NCBI GenBank assembly: GCA_945906305.1
Contig: CAMDQT010000017.1
Coordinates: 1 to 64,000, forward strand
DNA length: 64,000 bases
Direction of reading: 5' to 3'
From: Ferrithrix thermotolerans DSM 19514
GTDB taxonomy: Bacteria; Actinomycetota; Acidimicrobiia; Acidimicrobiales; CAIXPF01
Positions 16,595 to 26,022 of this stretch are shown piece after piece (the stretch's first letter is position 1; each line of letters begins with the position of its first letter). A model generated the notes under the pieces. It searched no databases. It was not told the origin of the DNA and saw only the letters and a program-made list of their open reading frames with translations. The translations under genes and the position numbers were made by a program.

Positions 16595-16984
16595 GTGCAC
16601 ATTCTCGCCGCGCTGTTCGTCGATGACATGCAGATGCACCAAGTGGCCGGTCCGGCCACTCGGATCGATCTGACCGGCATCCAGTTCTCGGGTCCGGCAC
16701 CCGAGCCCCTGCCTTATACCTGGACACCGCACCTCTGTGTGCTGATCTACTGCCCGCCGCAGCACCGTACGATGTCCGCGCTGACGGTCGAATTCGACCT
16801 TAACGGCGAGACGGTCGCCCGTAACGTGCAGCCACTGCAGATAGAGCCGGGGCGTTTCGGTCGTCAATTGATACGGCCGGAGATCACCTTCGAGGGATAC
16901 GACACGGTCATTGCCCGCTGCAGCATCGACGCGGGCCCCGTGGTGTCTGTTCCTTTCACCCTCATGGCACCCGTCGCAGGCTGA
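16595..16984 (+). CDS. DUF6941-like protein of unknown function
   Basis: 129 residues beginning VHILAALFVDDMQMHQVAG. The pattern of a short first strand with an acidic pair, then a stretch on a 'gold-standard' beta-sandwich (IDLTGIQFSGPAPEPLPYTWTPHLCVLIYCP, later LNGETVARNVQP) resembles the DUF6941 family of small actinobacterial proteins; function unknown. The GTG at 16595 is favoured over the upstream ATG since it fits the TAGTCT leaderless promoter and begins at the conserved first strand. Only 5 bases separate its stop from the FIST gene, so the two are likely one operon. Confidence 0.6.
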   Translation: MHILAALFVDDMQMHQVAGPATRIDLTGIQFSGPAPEPLPYTWTPHLCVLIYCPPQHRTMSALTVEFDLNGETVARNVQPLQIEPGRFGRQLIRPEITFEGYDTVIARCSIDAGPVVSVPFTLMAPVAG

Positions 16985-16989
16985 TTGTC

Positions 16990-18192
16990 GTGCCGTTCGC
17001 TGCGGCCATTTCCGAACATCCCAACGCGGCCGAGGCCATCGCCGAATGTGTCGGCCAACTGCTCGATGCCCACGGGCCACATCCTGACCTGCTGGCCGTG
17101 TTTGCCACCTCGGCTCATCGAAGTGACTTCCCTGCTGTGTGCGCGTTGTCTCGTCGGCTGCTCCGTCCGGCTTGTCTGATGGGTGCGGTCTCCTCTGCTG
17201 TGCTCGGCGTAGGCCGCGAGGTCGAGCACGGGCCCGCGGTGTCGTTGTGGGCAGGGTGGGGCATCGGCGAGGTATCTGGCGTGCACCTCGATCGGCCCCG
17301 CGTCGGGCCAGGGCCCGCACCGGCCACACCCGGTGCGTCGCCCGCGACCGAATCGGCCAGCACCGGGTGGGCGCAACTCGACGCGCTGTTAGATGGCCCC
17401 GGCCACGAGCGGACCTTGTTGCTGCTCGCCGATCCGTGGTCCTTCCCGGTGGATGAACTCCTCACGTCCGTGGCGCGCACTCACCCCGAGCTCGTCGTGG
17501 TCGGCGGGCTCTGTGGGCCGGGTTTGCGCCCCGGTGACGCTGGGTTGGCGATCGACCGGCTGAGCGTGGCGCACGGGGCCGTTGCGGTGGTGCTCGATCA
17601 GCGACTCGAGACCGTGCTCTCCCAGGGCTGTCGCCCCGTCGGTGCTCCTTTCACCGTCACTCGTTCTCTCGCCAACGTGGTGGAGGAACTCGGCAGCCGC
17701 CCGGCGATGACTCGTCTGCAGGAACTTGCTCTAAGCCTCGATCCCGTGGACCGCGAGCGGTTGGCCCGAGGGCTGCACCTTGGCCGGGTAGTCGATGAGC
17801 ATCGGGCGGAACACGGCCGGGGCGACTTCCTCATCCGTGCGGTACTGGGGGCCCGTGCGGACACCGGTGGGCTCGTGCTAGGTGAACATGTCGAGGTCGG
17901 CGACACCGTCCAATTCCAATTGCGCGACGCCGACAGCGCCCATGAGGACCTCGTCGAGATGCTCCAGGGACGCGACGCCGCGGGGGCCTTGGTCTTCACC
18001 TGTAATGGTCGGGGTGTGGAGCTGTTTGGTGAAGCGAACCATGATGCCCGGCTGGTGGGAGAACTACTTGGAACCAACGCCGTCGGGGGTCTGTTCTGCG
18101 CCGGCGAGATTGGCCCGATAGGGTCCCGAAGCTTTCTTCACGGCTTCACCGCCTCGGTGGCGCTGTTTCGAGAACGGAGCACCGATCGATGA
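16990..18192 (+). CDS. FIST-domain sensory protein
   Basis: 400 residues with an N-terminal FIST domain (LLAVFATSAHRSDFPAVC, LLRPACLMGAVSSAVLG, GREVEHGPAVSLWAG) and a C-terminal FIST_C domain (GRGDFLIRAVLGARADTGGLVLG, ALVFTCNGRGVELFGE, GLFCAGEIGPIG, LHGFTASVALF). FIST proteins are thought to bind small ligands such as amino acids and are found in signalling proteins and alone, as here. No kinase or cyclase output domain is fused. Its TGA overlaps the transketolase ATG by four bases (ATGA), so production is coupled to transketolase; a regulatory or ligand-sensing role linked to central carbon metabolism is an inference. Confidence 0.85.
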   Translation: MPFAAAISEHPNAAEAIAECVGQLLDAHGPHPDLLAVFATSAHRSDFPAVCALSRRLLRPACLMGAVSSAVLGVGREVEHGPAVSLWAGWGIGEVSGVHLDRPRVGPGPAPATPGASPATESASTGWAQLDALLDGPGHERTLLLLADPWSFPVDELLTSVARTHPELVVVGGLCGPGLRPGDAGLAIDRLSVAHGAVAVVLDQRLETVLSQGCRPVGAPFTVTRSLANVVEELGSRPAMTRLQELALSLDPVDRERLARGLHLGRVVDEHRAEHGRGDFLIRAVLGARADTGGLVLGEHVEVGDTVQFQLRDADSAHEDLVEMLQGRDAAGALVFTCNGRGVELFGEANHDARLVGELLGTNAVGGLFCAGEIGPIGSRSFLHGFTASVALFRERSTDR

Positions 18193-20144
18193 CCGAAATC
18201 GAACACCGTGCCATTGCGACCGTGCGCGGTCTCGCCATGGACATGCCTCATGCGGCGAAGTCCGGCCATCAGGGCACGGCCATGGCCCTCGCACCGCTAG
18301 CCCATGTGCTCTACGGCCGGGTGATGCGCTATGACGCCGCCGACCCCAATTGGTCCGACCGCGATCGCCTGGTGCTTTCCTGTGGGCATGCGTCGGTTCT
18401 GCTCTATGCCTATCTCTATCTGACCGGTCACGGCTTGGACCTCGATGATCTCCGCGCATTCCGCCAGTGGGACTCGGCGACGCCGGGCCACCCCGAGGCT
18501 GGTCACACCGCCGGTGTGGAGGTCACCACCGGTCCTTTGGGCCAGGGCCTGGGCAACGCCGTCGGCTTGGCCATCGCCGAGCGCTACCTGCGGGCCCGAT
18601 TCGGTGCGGAGCTGTTCGATCACCACACCTGGGTGATTGCTTCCGATGGCGACCTCATGGAGGGCATCAGCCATGAGTCCGCTTCGCTGGCGGGCCATCT
18701 TGGCCTCGGTCGACTGACGGTGATCTACGACGACAACAAGATCACCATCGACGGCTCCACCAGCCTCACCCTCAGCGACGACACCGCGAAACGTTTTGAG
18801 GCCTATGGCTGGCATGTCGAGGATCTCGGTGAGGCCGGCGAGGATCTCGATGCCATCGAGGCCGCCCTGCTACGGGCCAAGGCCGTGCCGGACCGCCCGA
18901 CGTTGGTGCTGCTGCGCACCCACATCGCTTACCCCTCCCCCAGGACCGACGACCACGCGACCCACGGCTACGCCCTCCTCGACGGGGACATCGCGGAAAC
19001 CAAACGGCGCATGGGCCTGCCCGCCGAGGAGGCCTTCCACGTACCGGAAGGTGTTCTGGCCCATTACCGCGAACTTGGCCAGCGGGGCCGGGCTGAACGT
19101 CTGGCCTGGGAGGCCCGCTTTGCTTCTGGCCGGACGCCAGAACTCGATGCCTGCCTCTATGGGACTGGATTGCCGGGCTGGGAGGACCACCTGCCCAGTT
19201 GGCAGCCAGGCGAGAAGGTGGCCACCCGCCAGGCACTCGAAGCCATTCTGGCCGTCGCCGCGCCGTTGCTGCCCGGCCTGATCGGGGGCGGCGCGGACCT
19301 CACCGGCAACACCGGTACGAAGCTGACGGGCGAGAGCCTGAACAGTGCCCAGAACCCGGGCGGCCGCCAGATCGCCTTCGGGGTACGCGAGCATGCCATG
19401 GCTGCGGCCACGGTGGGCATGGCTCGTCACGGGGGCGTGCTGCCCTTTGGCGGCAGTTTCCTGGTGTTCTCCGACTACGGGCGACCTGCGGTGCGCATGG
19501 CTGCATTGTCCGCCGCTCATGCCCTGTTCATCTGGAGCCATGACTCCATTGGGGTCGGCGAGGACGGACCCACTCACCAGCCCGTCGAACACGTGGCATC
19601 GCTGCGCGCCATCCCCGGGCTCAAGGTGTTTCGACCGGGCGATGCCAACGAGACCGTGGCCGCCTTTCGGGAGGCGATCGAAGGGACCGGCCCCTCCGCC
19701 TTGGTGCTGAGCCGCCAAGCAGTCCCCGTTCTCGCTGGCACCGAGCACGACGGGGTGGCCCAAGGGGCCTACGTGCTGTCCGACGCCGCGCACGGTGAAC
19801 CCGACGTCGTGCTCATAGGTACCGGCTCGGAACTGCAACTTTGCGTGGCTGCGGCCAAGCTGCTGGCCTCCGATGGCATTGGCGCCAGGGTTGTGTCCAT
19901 GCCGTGCTGGGAGCTGTTCGAGGACGCCGACCCCGACTATCAGGACGACGTGTTGCCCGTCGACGTGCCGATCGTGGCCGTGGAAGCAGGCGTTACCTTC
20001 GGGTGGGAACGTTGGGCCGATGATGTGGTCGGTATCGATCGGTTCGGGGCGAGCGCGCCGGGTGAGCAAGTGATGGCCCGGTTCGGGTTCACCGCGGAGC
20101 ACGTGGCGGAGCGCGCCCGCGAGCTGATCGTGGCGTTGAGCTGA
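18189..20144 (+). CDS. tkt: Transketolase
   Basis: ThDP-dependent enzyme moving two-carbon ketol units in the pentose phosphate pathway. Full length (651 residues). Seen: AAKSGHQGTAMALAPLAHVL with the phosphate/ThDP-contact His, the transketolase signature region TPGHPEAGHTAGVEVTTGPLGQG, ThDP motif SDGDLMEGISHE...DDNKITIDG, the pyrimidine domain with GVREHAM (catalytic Glu) and DSIGVGEDGPTHQPVEH. Translationally coupled to the FIST gene. Followed after 39 bases by transaldolase, completing the non-oxidative branch. Confidence 0.96.
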   Translation: MTEIEHRAIATVRGLAMDMPHAAKSGHQGTAMALAPLAHVLYGRVMRYDAADPNWSDRDRLVLSCGHASVLLYAYLYLTGHGLDLDDLRAFRQWDSATPGHPEAGHTAGVEVTTGPLGQGLGNAVGLAIAERYLRARFGAELFDHHTWVIASDGDLMEGISHESASLAGHLGLGRLTVIYDDNKITIDGSTSLTLSDDTAKRFEAYGWHVEDLGEAGEDLDAIEAALLRAKAVPDRPTLVLLRTHIAYPSPRTDDHATHGYALLDGDIAETKRRMGLPAEEAFHVPEGVLAHYRELGQRGRAERLAWEARFASGRTPELDACLYGTGLPGWEDHLPSWQPGEKVATRQALEAILAVAAPLLPGLIGGGADLTGNTGTKLTGESLNSAQNPGGRQIAFGVREHAMAAATVGMARHGGVLPFGGSFLVFSDYGRPAVRMAALSAAHALFIWSHDSIGVGEDGPTHQPVEHVASLRAIPGLKVFRPGDANETVAAFREAIEGTGPSALVLSRQAVPVLAGTEHDGVAQGAYVLSDAAHGEPDVVLIGTGSELQLCVAAAKLLASDGIGARVVSMPCWELFEDADPDYQDDVLPVDVPIVAVEAGVTFGWERWADDVVGIDRFGASAPGEQVMARFGFTAEHVAERARELIVALS

Positions 20145-20170
20145 TGACGAGGCGATTAGCAACGTCGTAC

Positions 20171-20176
20171 TAGCGT
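20171..20176 (+). promoter_or_regulatory. -10 element (TAGCGT), leaderless promoter
   Basis: TAGCGT, seven bases, then ATG of tal; gives transaldolase an independent promoter in addition to possible read-through from tkt. Confidence 0.5.
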
Positions 20177-20183
20177 CAGCCCC

Positions 20184-21272
20184 ATGGCGTCACGTCTGAT
20201 TCAGCTGCACCGTGAAGGTGGTCAAAGCCCTTGGTTGGACAATCTGCAACGGGGGTGGCTGCGCCACGGGGAGTTGGCCCGTTGGGTCGAACGTGGCATC
20301 CGCGGGGTGACGTCGAACCCAACCATCTTTGCCAAGGCGATGCGCGACGCCGTGTACGACGACCAGTTGCACGAGGTGCTGGCATCGGGCCGCTCCGTTG
20401 AGGAGGCCTACTGGGATCTTGTCGTGACCGACATCATCGACGCGACCGCGGTGCTACGTGCGGTGTTCGAGGAGTCCGAAGGCCAGGACGGCTTCGTGTC
20501 CGTTGAGGTCGATCCCCGCCTGGCATGGGACACCGAGGGCACCGTGGCTGCGGCCCGGGCGCTGCATCGTCGCATCGATCGACCAAATCTCCTGGTGAAA
20601 GTGCCCGCGACCAGAGCCGGTGTGTTGGCGCTCGAGACCTTGATCGCCGAGGGCATCAGCATCAACGCCACGCTGATCTTCTCCCAGCAGTGTTACAGCG
20701 AGGTGATGCAGGCCTACCTCCGTGGCCTTGAGGCATTCAAGGGCGATCTCTCCTCGGTCGCCTCGGTGGCCTCCTTCTTCGTGTCCCGCGTCGACGCGGA
20801 GGTTGACGCACGGCTCGAGGCGATCGGTCCCGAGCCAGTCCGAAGGCTTGGTGGTCAGGCCGCGGTGGCAAATGCCCAGGTGGCTTACGAAGAGTTTCTC
20901 ACTACCTTCAGTGGGTCTCGTTGGGCCGCTTTGGAGGCACGTGGCGCCCGCCACCAACGGCCGCTGTGGGCGTCGACGTCGACCAAGAACCCGTCCTACA
21001 TGGACACGCTTTACGTCGATGAGCTGATCGGCCCGCACACGGTCAACACCATGCCTGAGGCCACCATCGTGGCCTTTGAGGACCACGGCATCATCGGTCG
21101 CACGGTCGATGCCCATCTGGCCGGGGCCTACGACGTGCTCGAGCAACTGGCCCGGTTGGGCATTTCATTGGACGAGGTCACCGCCAAACTCGAGGCCGAC
21201 GGCGTTGCGTCGTTCATCGCCTCCTTCGACGAGGTGCTGTCCACTCTGGCCAGTCGGGCTCCGGCAAGCTGA
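20184..21272 (+). CDS. tal: Transaldolase
   Basis: Transfers a dihydroxyacetone unit from sedoheptulose 7-phosphate to glyceraldehyde 3-phosphate through a Lys Schiff base. The Lys lies in LLVKVPATRAG; other family motifs are GVTSNPTIFAKAM near the N-terminus, GISINATLIFSQQCY, SVASFFVSRVDAEVD and QRPLWASTSTKNPSY. The 362-residue length is that of the actinobacterial/cyanobacterial type rather than the short subfamily. Forms a block with tkt. Confidence 0.95.
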   Translation: MASRLIQLHREGGQSPWLDNLQRGWLRHGELARWVERGIRGVTSNPTIFAKAMRDAVYDDQLHEVLASGRSVEEAYWDLVVTDIIDATAVLRAVFEESEGQDGFVSVEVDPRLAWDTEGTVAAARALHRRIDRPNLLVKVPATRAGVLALETLIAEGISINATLIFSQQCYSEVMQAYLRGLEAFKGDLSSVASVASFFVSRVDAEVDARLEAIGPEPVRRLGGQAAVANAQVAYEEFLTTFSGSRWAALEARGARHQRPLWASTSTKNPSYMDTLYVDELIGPHTVNTMPEATIVAFEDHGIIGRTVDAHLAGAYDVLEQLARLGISLDEVTAKLEADGVASFIASFDEVLSTLASRAPAS

Positions 21273-21323
21273 CCGTTACGGGCCTGTGTCTGGTCCGTTC
21301 GGCGCGCTCAAAGCCCCCCGTGG

Positions 21324-21329
21324 TAGAGT
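21324..21329 (+). promoter_or_regulatory. -10 element (TAGAGT), leaderless promoter
   Basis: TAGAGT, seven bases, then the ATG chosen for fbiC. It independently supports a start 87 codons downstream of the ORF-track start. Confidence 0.55.
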
Positions 21330-21336
21330 CCGTTTC

Positions 21337-23691
21337 ATGACAGGACTTACTGGGTTGGGTCTCGACGAGCTGATGGCACGGGCCCGTTCGGTTCGTGACG
21401 ATACCTACGGTCGGCGGGTCACCTACTCCCCCAAGGTGTTCATCCCGCTGACGCAACTGTGCAATGACCGCTGCCATTACTGCACCTTTGCCCAGCCGCC
21501 AGCGAATGTGGCGGCGCCGTTCCTGGAGCCGGCCCAAGTGCTCAGCATCGCTAGGGCCGGAGCCCGTAAGGGTTGTCATGAGGCACTGTTCACCCTCGGT
21601 GAGCGACCCGAGCAGCGTTACCCCGTGGCGGCGCAGTGGCTGAATTCGCATGGCTACGCCTCCACCGTGGACTACGTGCGGGCCATGGGCCAACTCGTGC
21701 TCGACGAGGTTGGTCTTCTTCCCCATGCCAATTGCGGCGCACTCTACGCCGAGGAACTTGCGCTGCTCCGTGCGGTGTCACCCAGCCAGGGCATGATGCT
21801 GGAGTCGATCAACCCCACCCTGGCCTGCCACGAAGGGTCACCGGACAAGGTCCCCGCCCGGCGTCTCGCCACCCTTGAGGCGGCCGGAGAGGCCCGCATT
21901 CCCTTCACGACAGGCATCCTCATCGGGATCGGCGAGAGCGTGCAGGACCGAGTTGATGCGCTGGAGGCCATCGCCGCGTCGCACGCTCGCTGGGGCCACG
22001 TCCAAGAAGTCATCGTGCAAAACTTCCTGCCCAAAGACGGCACCCGCATGCGGCTTCGCGGGGCCTGCCCCTCCGATGATTATCTCCAGGCGCTCGCCCT
22101 GGCTCGACTGATCTTGCCCGCGGACATTTCCTTGCAGGCCCCACCGAACCTTTCCGACGATTTCGGCATGCTGCTCGACGCGGGAATTAACGACTGGGGT
22201 GGGGTGTCGCCGGTCACGCCTGACCATGTCAACCCTGAGCGTCCATGGCCCGAGCTGGAGCGGTTGCGCGAGGCTACTGAGGGTCGCGATTTCGTTCTGG
22301 CCCCTCGCTTGACGGTCTACCCGCGTTACGTCGCCGACCGCGAACACTGGATTGACCCTGCGTTGCATTTCGCGGTTATGGATCGCGCCGATGCCGAATG
22401 GCTCGGACGCGACGATCCGGGCGCCTTTTTCCGCCAGACGATGGACAACGCCAAGTTCGAGCAGGGCTCCGACGGGGCCGAGGTGGTGTTCATCGGCGAC
22501 CGTTCCACCGCGTGGTACTCGGGCGCCACCGCGGAGCCTCCGACGCTGCTTCCCTCTCGGGCCGTCGCACATGGAGCGGTGCGCGAGGTTCTCGATGGCG
22601 TACGTGCCGGTGAAGAAGTCGGACTGGAGCAGATCGTCGCGCTGTTCTCGGCCCGCGGTCCGGAGGTCGCGGCGGTGGCCGAACTCGCCGATGAACTGCG
22701 CCGCGAAGCAGTGGGTGACACCGTGACCTGGGTCGCCAACCGCAACATCAACTACACGAACGTCTGCACCTTCAAGTGCCGCTTCTGCGGGTTCTCCAAA
22801 GGGCCGCTGTCGCTGAATCTGCGCGGTAACCCCTACCTGTTGACCCTCGACGACATCGCCGGACGGGTACGTGAGGCATGGAAGATGGGCGCCACCGAGG
22901 TGACCCTGCAGGGCGGTATCCATCCCGATTTCGATGGTGACTACTACATCGACGTGTGCCGGGCGGTAAAGGACGCCGCCCCGGACATTCATGTGCACGG
23001 CTTCACCGCTCTCGAAGTAACCGAGGGTGCCAAGCGCCTCGGCGAGCCGCTCGAGGACTACCTGCGCCGGCTCATGGACGCCGGCCTGCGTTCGCTGCCC
23101 GGCACCGCGGCGGAGATCCTCGACGATGGCATTCGTAGTGTGCTCTGCCCGGACAAGGTCAACACCGAGGAATGGCTCGAGTGCCATCGCACCGCGCACG
23201 GCCTGGGGTTGCGTTCGAACATCACCATCATGTGTGGTTCGGTGGAAGAACCGATTCATTGGGCTCGACACATCGTGCGCACCCGTGACCTGCAGAAGGA
23301 AACCGGTGGATTCACCGAGTTCATCCCGCTGCCCTACGTCCACATGGCCGCCCCGCTCTACCTGCAACGTAAATCCCGCCGCGGCATGACCTTCCGTGAG
23401 GTGCTGCTCATGCACGCCGTTGGTCGCATTGCATACCGGGGGTGGATCGACAACGTGCAGGCCAGCTGGGTGAAGATCGGGGTACCCGGGGTGCGCCAAC
23501 TGCTCTTGGCGGGTGTGAACGATCTCGGTGGCACCCTTGTCGATGAGAACATCTCCCGGGCCGCGGGGGCCAGCCATGGTCAGATGATGACCGAGGACGG
23601 GTTCAAGGCCTTGGTATACGGCACCGGCCGGACGCTGACCCGGCGCACAACGCTGTACGGCCACGCCGAACCCGTCTCCGCATCGAACTGA
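21337..23691 (+). CDS. fbiC: FO synthase, fused CofG-CofH
   Basis: Makes 7,8-didemethyl-8-hydroxy-5-deazariboflavin (FO), the chromophore of coenzyme F420, from tyrosine and the riboflavin precursor 5-amino-6-ribitylaminouracil. Two radical-SAM domains: an N-terminal CofG half with C42-x3-C46-x2-C49 (CNDRCHYC) and a C-terminal CofH half with CTFKCRFC near residue 475. 784 residues, the size of actinobacterial FbiC; archaea have the halves as separate proteins. The ORF track runs back into tal; I use the ATG that follows a TAGAGT leaderless promoter and starts the fold. Presence implies F420-dependent enzymes; the luciferase-like oxidoreductase at 46.5 kb could be one. Confidence 0.95.
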   Translation: MTGLTGLGLDELMARARSVRDDTYGRRVTYSPKVFIPLTQLCNDRCHYCTFAQPPANVAAPFLEPAQVLSIARAGARKGCHEALFTLGERPEQRYPVAAQWLNSHGYASTVDYVRAMGQLVLDEVGLLPHANCGALYAEELALLRAVSPSQGMMLESINPTLACHEGSPDKVPARRLATLEAAGEARIPFTTGILIGIGESVQDRVDALEAIAASHARWGHVQEVIVQNFLPKDGTRMRLRGACPSDDYLQALALARLILPADISLQAPPNLSDDFGMLLDAGINDWGGVSPVTPDHVNPERPWPELERLREATEGRDFVLAPRLTVYPRYVADREHWIDPALHFAVMDRADAEWLGRDDPGAFFRQTMDNAKFEQGSDGAEVVFIGDRSTAWYSGATAEPPTLLPSRAVAHGAVREVLDGVRAGEEVGLEQIVALFSARGPEVAAVAELADELRREAVGDTVTWVANRNINYTNVCTFKCRFCGFSKGPLSLNLRGNPYLLTLDDIAGRVREAWKMGATEVTLQGGIHPDFDGDYYIDVCRAVKDAAPDIHVHGFTALEVTEGAKRLGEPLEDYLRRLMDAGLRSLPGTAAEILDDGIRSVLCPDKVNTEEWLECHRTAHGLGLRSNITIMCGSVEEPIHWARHIVRTRDLQKETGGFTEFIPLPYVHMAAPLYLQRKSRRGMTFREVLLMHAVGRIAYRGWIDNVQASWVKIGVPGVRQLLLAGVNDLGGTLVDENISRAAGASHGQMMTEDGFKALVYGTGRTLTRRTTLYGHAEPVSASN

Positions 23692-23774
23692 CGGACTAGC
23701 TCCCAGTCTGGGCCGGAACAGGCCCGGGCGAACGGCCCATCCCACCAAAGAGGGTATTGCGTCATACCTAATAG

Positions 23775-24632
23775 GTGGGATGGACCGATGAGCAGGTAGG
23801 CCGATCCGGCGCCTTAACCCTGGCGCAGGATGGTGATGGGGCGCCCGTCGCGGCGTCGGATCTCGCCTTGAGCGCTGAATGGGTGGTGGGGGCCGACGCG
23901 GGTGGCGCTGCGGTCGTGGCGGGAGTGCTGCCGCTTCGAGCGGGGTTGGTGGCGCTGGCGGGGTTCGCCTTGGTGCTCTTCCTGGGCGACGGGCTGCACC
24001 ACAGCTTGCAGCGCCAAGTTGGCTCCGGCTCACTGTCGGTCGTGCTGGCGGTGGCCGCGCAGTACCTGGCCATGGCCGCGTTGTGTGTAGGCGTGACACG
24101 CCATTGGGGAACTGGCTCGATGCGGGCGGATCTCGGGTTGGCCTTCAAGCCGGTCGATTGGCTCGATGGCACGATCGGTTGGCTGGCCGGCGTGGGCCTG
24201 GTGGGTGTCATAGCGGCGGCTTTGGGCCGTCTCGGGATTCCGACCACCACGAACAACCCGCTGGTGTCGAAGGGAGAGGCGTCGACGTCGTTGATGCCCC
24301 AATGGCTGGCGCTGGCTTTGGCGGCATTGGTAATGGTCGCCCTCGCACCGCTGCTGGAAGAACTTCTGTTCCGCGGGGTGCTCTTTCGGTCCTTACGAAG
24401 CCAGTGTGGCATCGCCCCGGCATTGATCATGCAGGCCGTGGCCTTTGGGCTCTTCCATGCCGACCAAGGTCGGGGAAGCGGCAACGTTGGCTTGGTCGCC
24501 ATCCTGAGTACCGTCGGCCTGGTTCTCGGGGTGATCGCTCATCGGGCCCAAGGCCGTCTCGGTGCGGCGATAGTGGCCCATGGGCTGCACAACGGGCTGG
24601 CCTTTGGTCTGGGGCTGGCCGCCATTGTTTGA
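23775..24632 (+). CDS. CPBP-family intramembrane metalloprotease
   Basis: 285 residues, polytopic membrane protein of the CPBP/Abi (type II CAAX prenyl endopeptidase-like) family. Seen: EELLFRG (the EExxxR motif), FGLFH (FxxxH) and HGLHN (HxxxN), the Glu and His residues expected to bind the catalytic metal. At least six hydrophobic stretches are visible. Members cleave within membranes or act in peptide maturation and immunity; the substrate is unknown. Start is GTG and not certain; the first 50 residues are less hydrophobic and may be partly untranslated. It ends 12 bases before the convergent small gene after glcF. Confidence 0.8.
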   Translation: MGWTDEQVGRSGALTLAQDGDGAPVAASDLALSAEWVVGADAGGAAVVAGVLPLRAGLVALAGFALVLFLGDGLHHSLQRQVGSGSLSVVLAVAAQYLAMAALCVGVTRHWGTGSMRADLGLAFKPVDWLDGTIGWLAGVGLVGVIAAALGRLGIPTTTNNPLVSKGEASTSLMPQWLALALAALVMVALAPLLEELLFRGVLFRSLRSQCGIAPALIMQAVAFGLFHADQGRGSGNVGLVAILSTVGLVLGVIAHRAQGRLGAAIVAHGLHNGLAFGLGLAAIV

Positions 24633-24644
24633 ACCCCCTCGGCG

Positions 24645-24845
24645 TCAGAGGCCCCCGGCCGGGGGACGCTCGCGAACTAGCGCCGCCGCCCGTTCGACCG
24701 CTCGTCGGGCCTGGGTCAGGCGTCGCTCCAACTCCGATTTGCGTTCCCCCGCCTCTACCGCCACGCGCAGGGCGTCGAGGGCGGCGTCGGCGAGATCTTC
24801 CGCCACGGCGTCGAGCCGTTCGACGAGGCCATCGAGCTCAGCCAT
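24645..24845 (-). CDS. Small coiled-coil protein
   Basis: 66 residues, entirely helical with heptad-like spacing (LVERLDAVAEDLADAALDALRVAVEAGERKSELERRL). The ATG lies inside the last codons of glcF (8-base overlap), which implies translational coupling to glcF. No catalytic motif; too short for a known enzyme. A role in assembling or anchoring the glycolate oxidase complex would be consistent with position but is only inference. The track start 94 codons upstream is within glcF and is rejected. Confidence 0.55.
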   Translation of the reverse strand: MAELDGLVERLDAVAEDLADAALDALRVAVEAGERKSELERRLTQARRAVERAAALVRERPPAGGL

Positions 24846-26022
24846 CGAGGAGGCCGAGCGCCTCGGCCAACAGCTGGACCGGGTGGCGCACCACGAGACC
24901 CGCGGCGGCAAGGTGCATACTGCAGCCCGGGTTGGCACTAGCGACCATGGCGGCGCCACAGTGCGAGATCGCCTCGAGCTTCCGGTTACGGATCTGGCCC
25001 GCGAGTTCTGGCTGGAGTAGCGAATAGGCGCCACCGGCTCCACAGCACAGGCCATCATCGTCGAGTTCGACGAGGTTGAGGTAGGGCGCCAACACCCGAC
25101 GCACGGGCAGGTGGGCCCGTTGCACATGGCGCAGGTGGCAAGGATCCTGCACGGCGACGGAGTGCGCTGGTCGGGGCCCGGGGGCTGGAGGCAGACGGTC
25201 GAGATGCTCGGCCAACCATTCGTGAATGTCCATCACCCGGGCCGAAAAGCGACGTGCATCGTCGGTATCGAGCAGGTGGCCCACGTCTTTGAGCTGGGCA
25301 CCACAGCCGGCCGAGTCGACCAGCACGATGTCCTCGCCGGGGAAGGACCGCATCGTTGCGGCCGCCTGTTCACGCGCTATTCCCACCAGACCACCATGGT
25401 TGGCCAGCGCGCCACAACAACCCGCCGCTCGGGTGCGCTTGGGAAGAGACACGGCCACGCCCATGACTCTCAGCACCGCCAGCGCGGCGCTATGCACGTC
25501 ACGCTGCCAGGCATCCATCACACACCCGGTGTGCAGCCAGACCCGAGGGGCACCGGCCGGGGCGAGAACCGCTCGGAGCGCGGTGGCCCGTAGGGGCAGT
25601 CGATCCGGCAGGCCGAGCCGTCGGGATGGGACCAGGTGCAGGCGTTGGGCGAGGGCGATGAGGCGCGAACCCACGAGCACCAGCCGGTGGTGGGACAGCG
25701 TGCGGTAACCGACCCGGCGATACCACGGTTGGTAGCGGGTGTGCTCAGCCAGACCCTGCCGTGCGGCCTCCATGAGGCGGCCGAACGGAACCGCCGAAGG
25801 ACATGCCGTCTCGCAGCCCCGGCACTGCACGCAGCTGTCCATCATGTCGATGAACGATGCGTCGGCTGGCTCGTTGCCAATGTGGACCTGACGAATGGCC
25901 TCGATGCGGCCCCGAGGTGAATAACGCTCCTCACCAGTGACGCGGAAGGTCGGACAGTGCGGCAGGCAGAGCCCGCAGCTCACACAGGACGCCAGGTCTT
26001 GTTCGACCAGGGGCAGCTTCAC
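24838..26022 (-). CDS. glcF: Glycolate oxidase iron-sulfur subunit
   Basis: 394 residues. Two N-terminal ferredoxin-type [4Fe-4S] motifs, CVSCGLCLPHCPTF and CVQCRGCETACPSAVPF, are followed by two CCG-type (DUF224) repeats visible as HTGCVMDAWQ...AAGCCGALANHGG and DPCHLRHVQ...CCGAGGAYS. Passes electrons from the FAD subunits of glycolate dehydrogenase to the membrane quinones. The ATG overlaps the glcE stop by four bases. Last large gene of glcD-glcE-glcF. Confidence 0.93.
   Translation of the reverse strand: MKLPLVEQDLASCVSCGLCLPHCPTFRVTGEERYSPRGRIEAIRQVHIGNEPADASFIDMMDSCVQCRGCETACPSAVPFGRLMEAARQGLAEHTRYQPWYRRVGYRTLSHHRLVLVGSRLIALAQRLHLVPSRRLGLPDRLPLRATALRAVLAPAGAPRVWLHTGCVMDAWQRDVHSAALAVLRVMGVAVSLPKRTRAAGCCGALANHGGLVGIAREQAAATMRSFPGEDIVLVDSAGCGAQLKDVGHLLDTDDARRFSARVMDIHEWLAEHLDRLPPAPGPRPAHSVAVQDPCHLRHVQRAHLPVRRVLAPYLNLVELDDDGLCCGAGGAYSLLQPELAGQIRNRKLEAISHCGAAMVASANPGCSMHLAAAGLVVRHPVQLLAEALGLLDG

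Noticed and set aside
18870-20162. 430-residue minus-strand ORF
   Set aside because: Antisense to transketolase.
21838-24099. 753-residue minus-strand ORF
   Set aside because: Exactly opposite fbiC, which has complete radical-SAM motifs; the antisense translation is Arg/Pro/His-rich without domains. GC-rich codon bias creates such long antisense frames.
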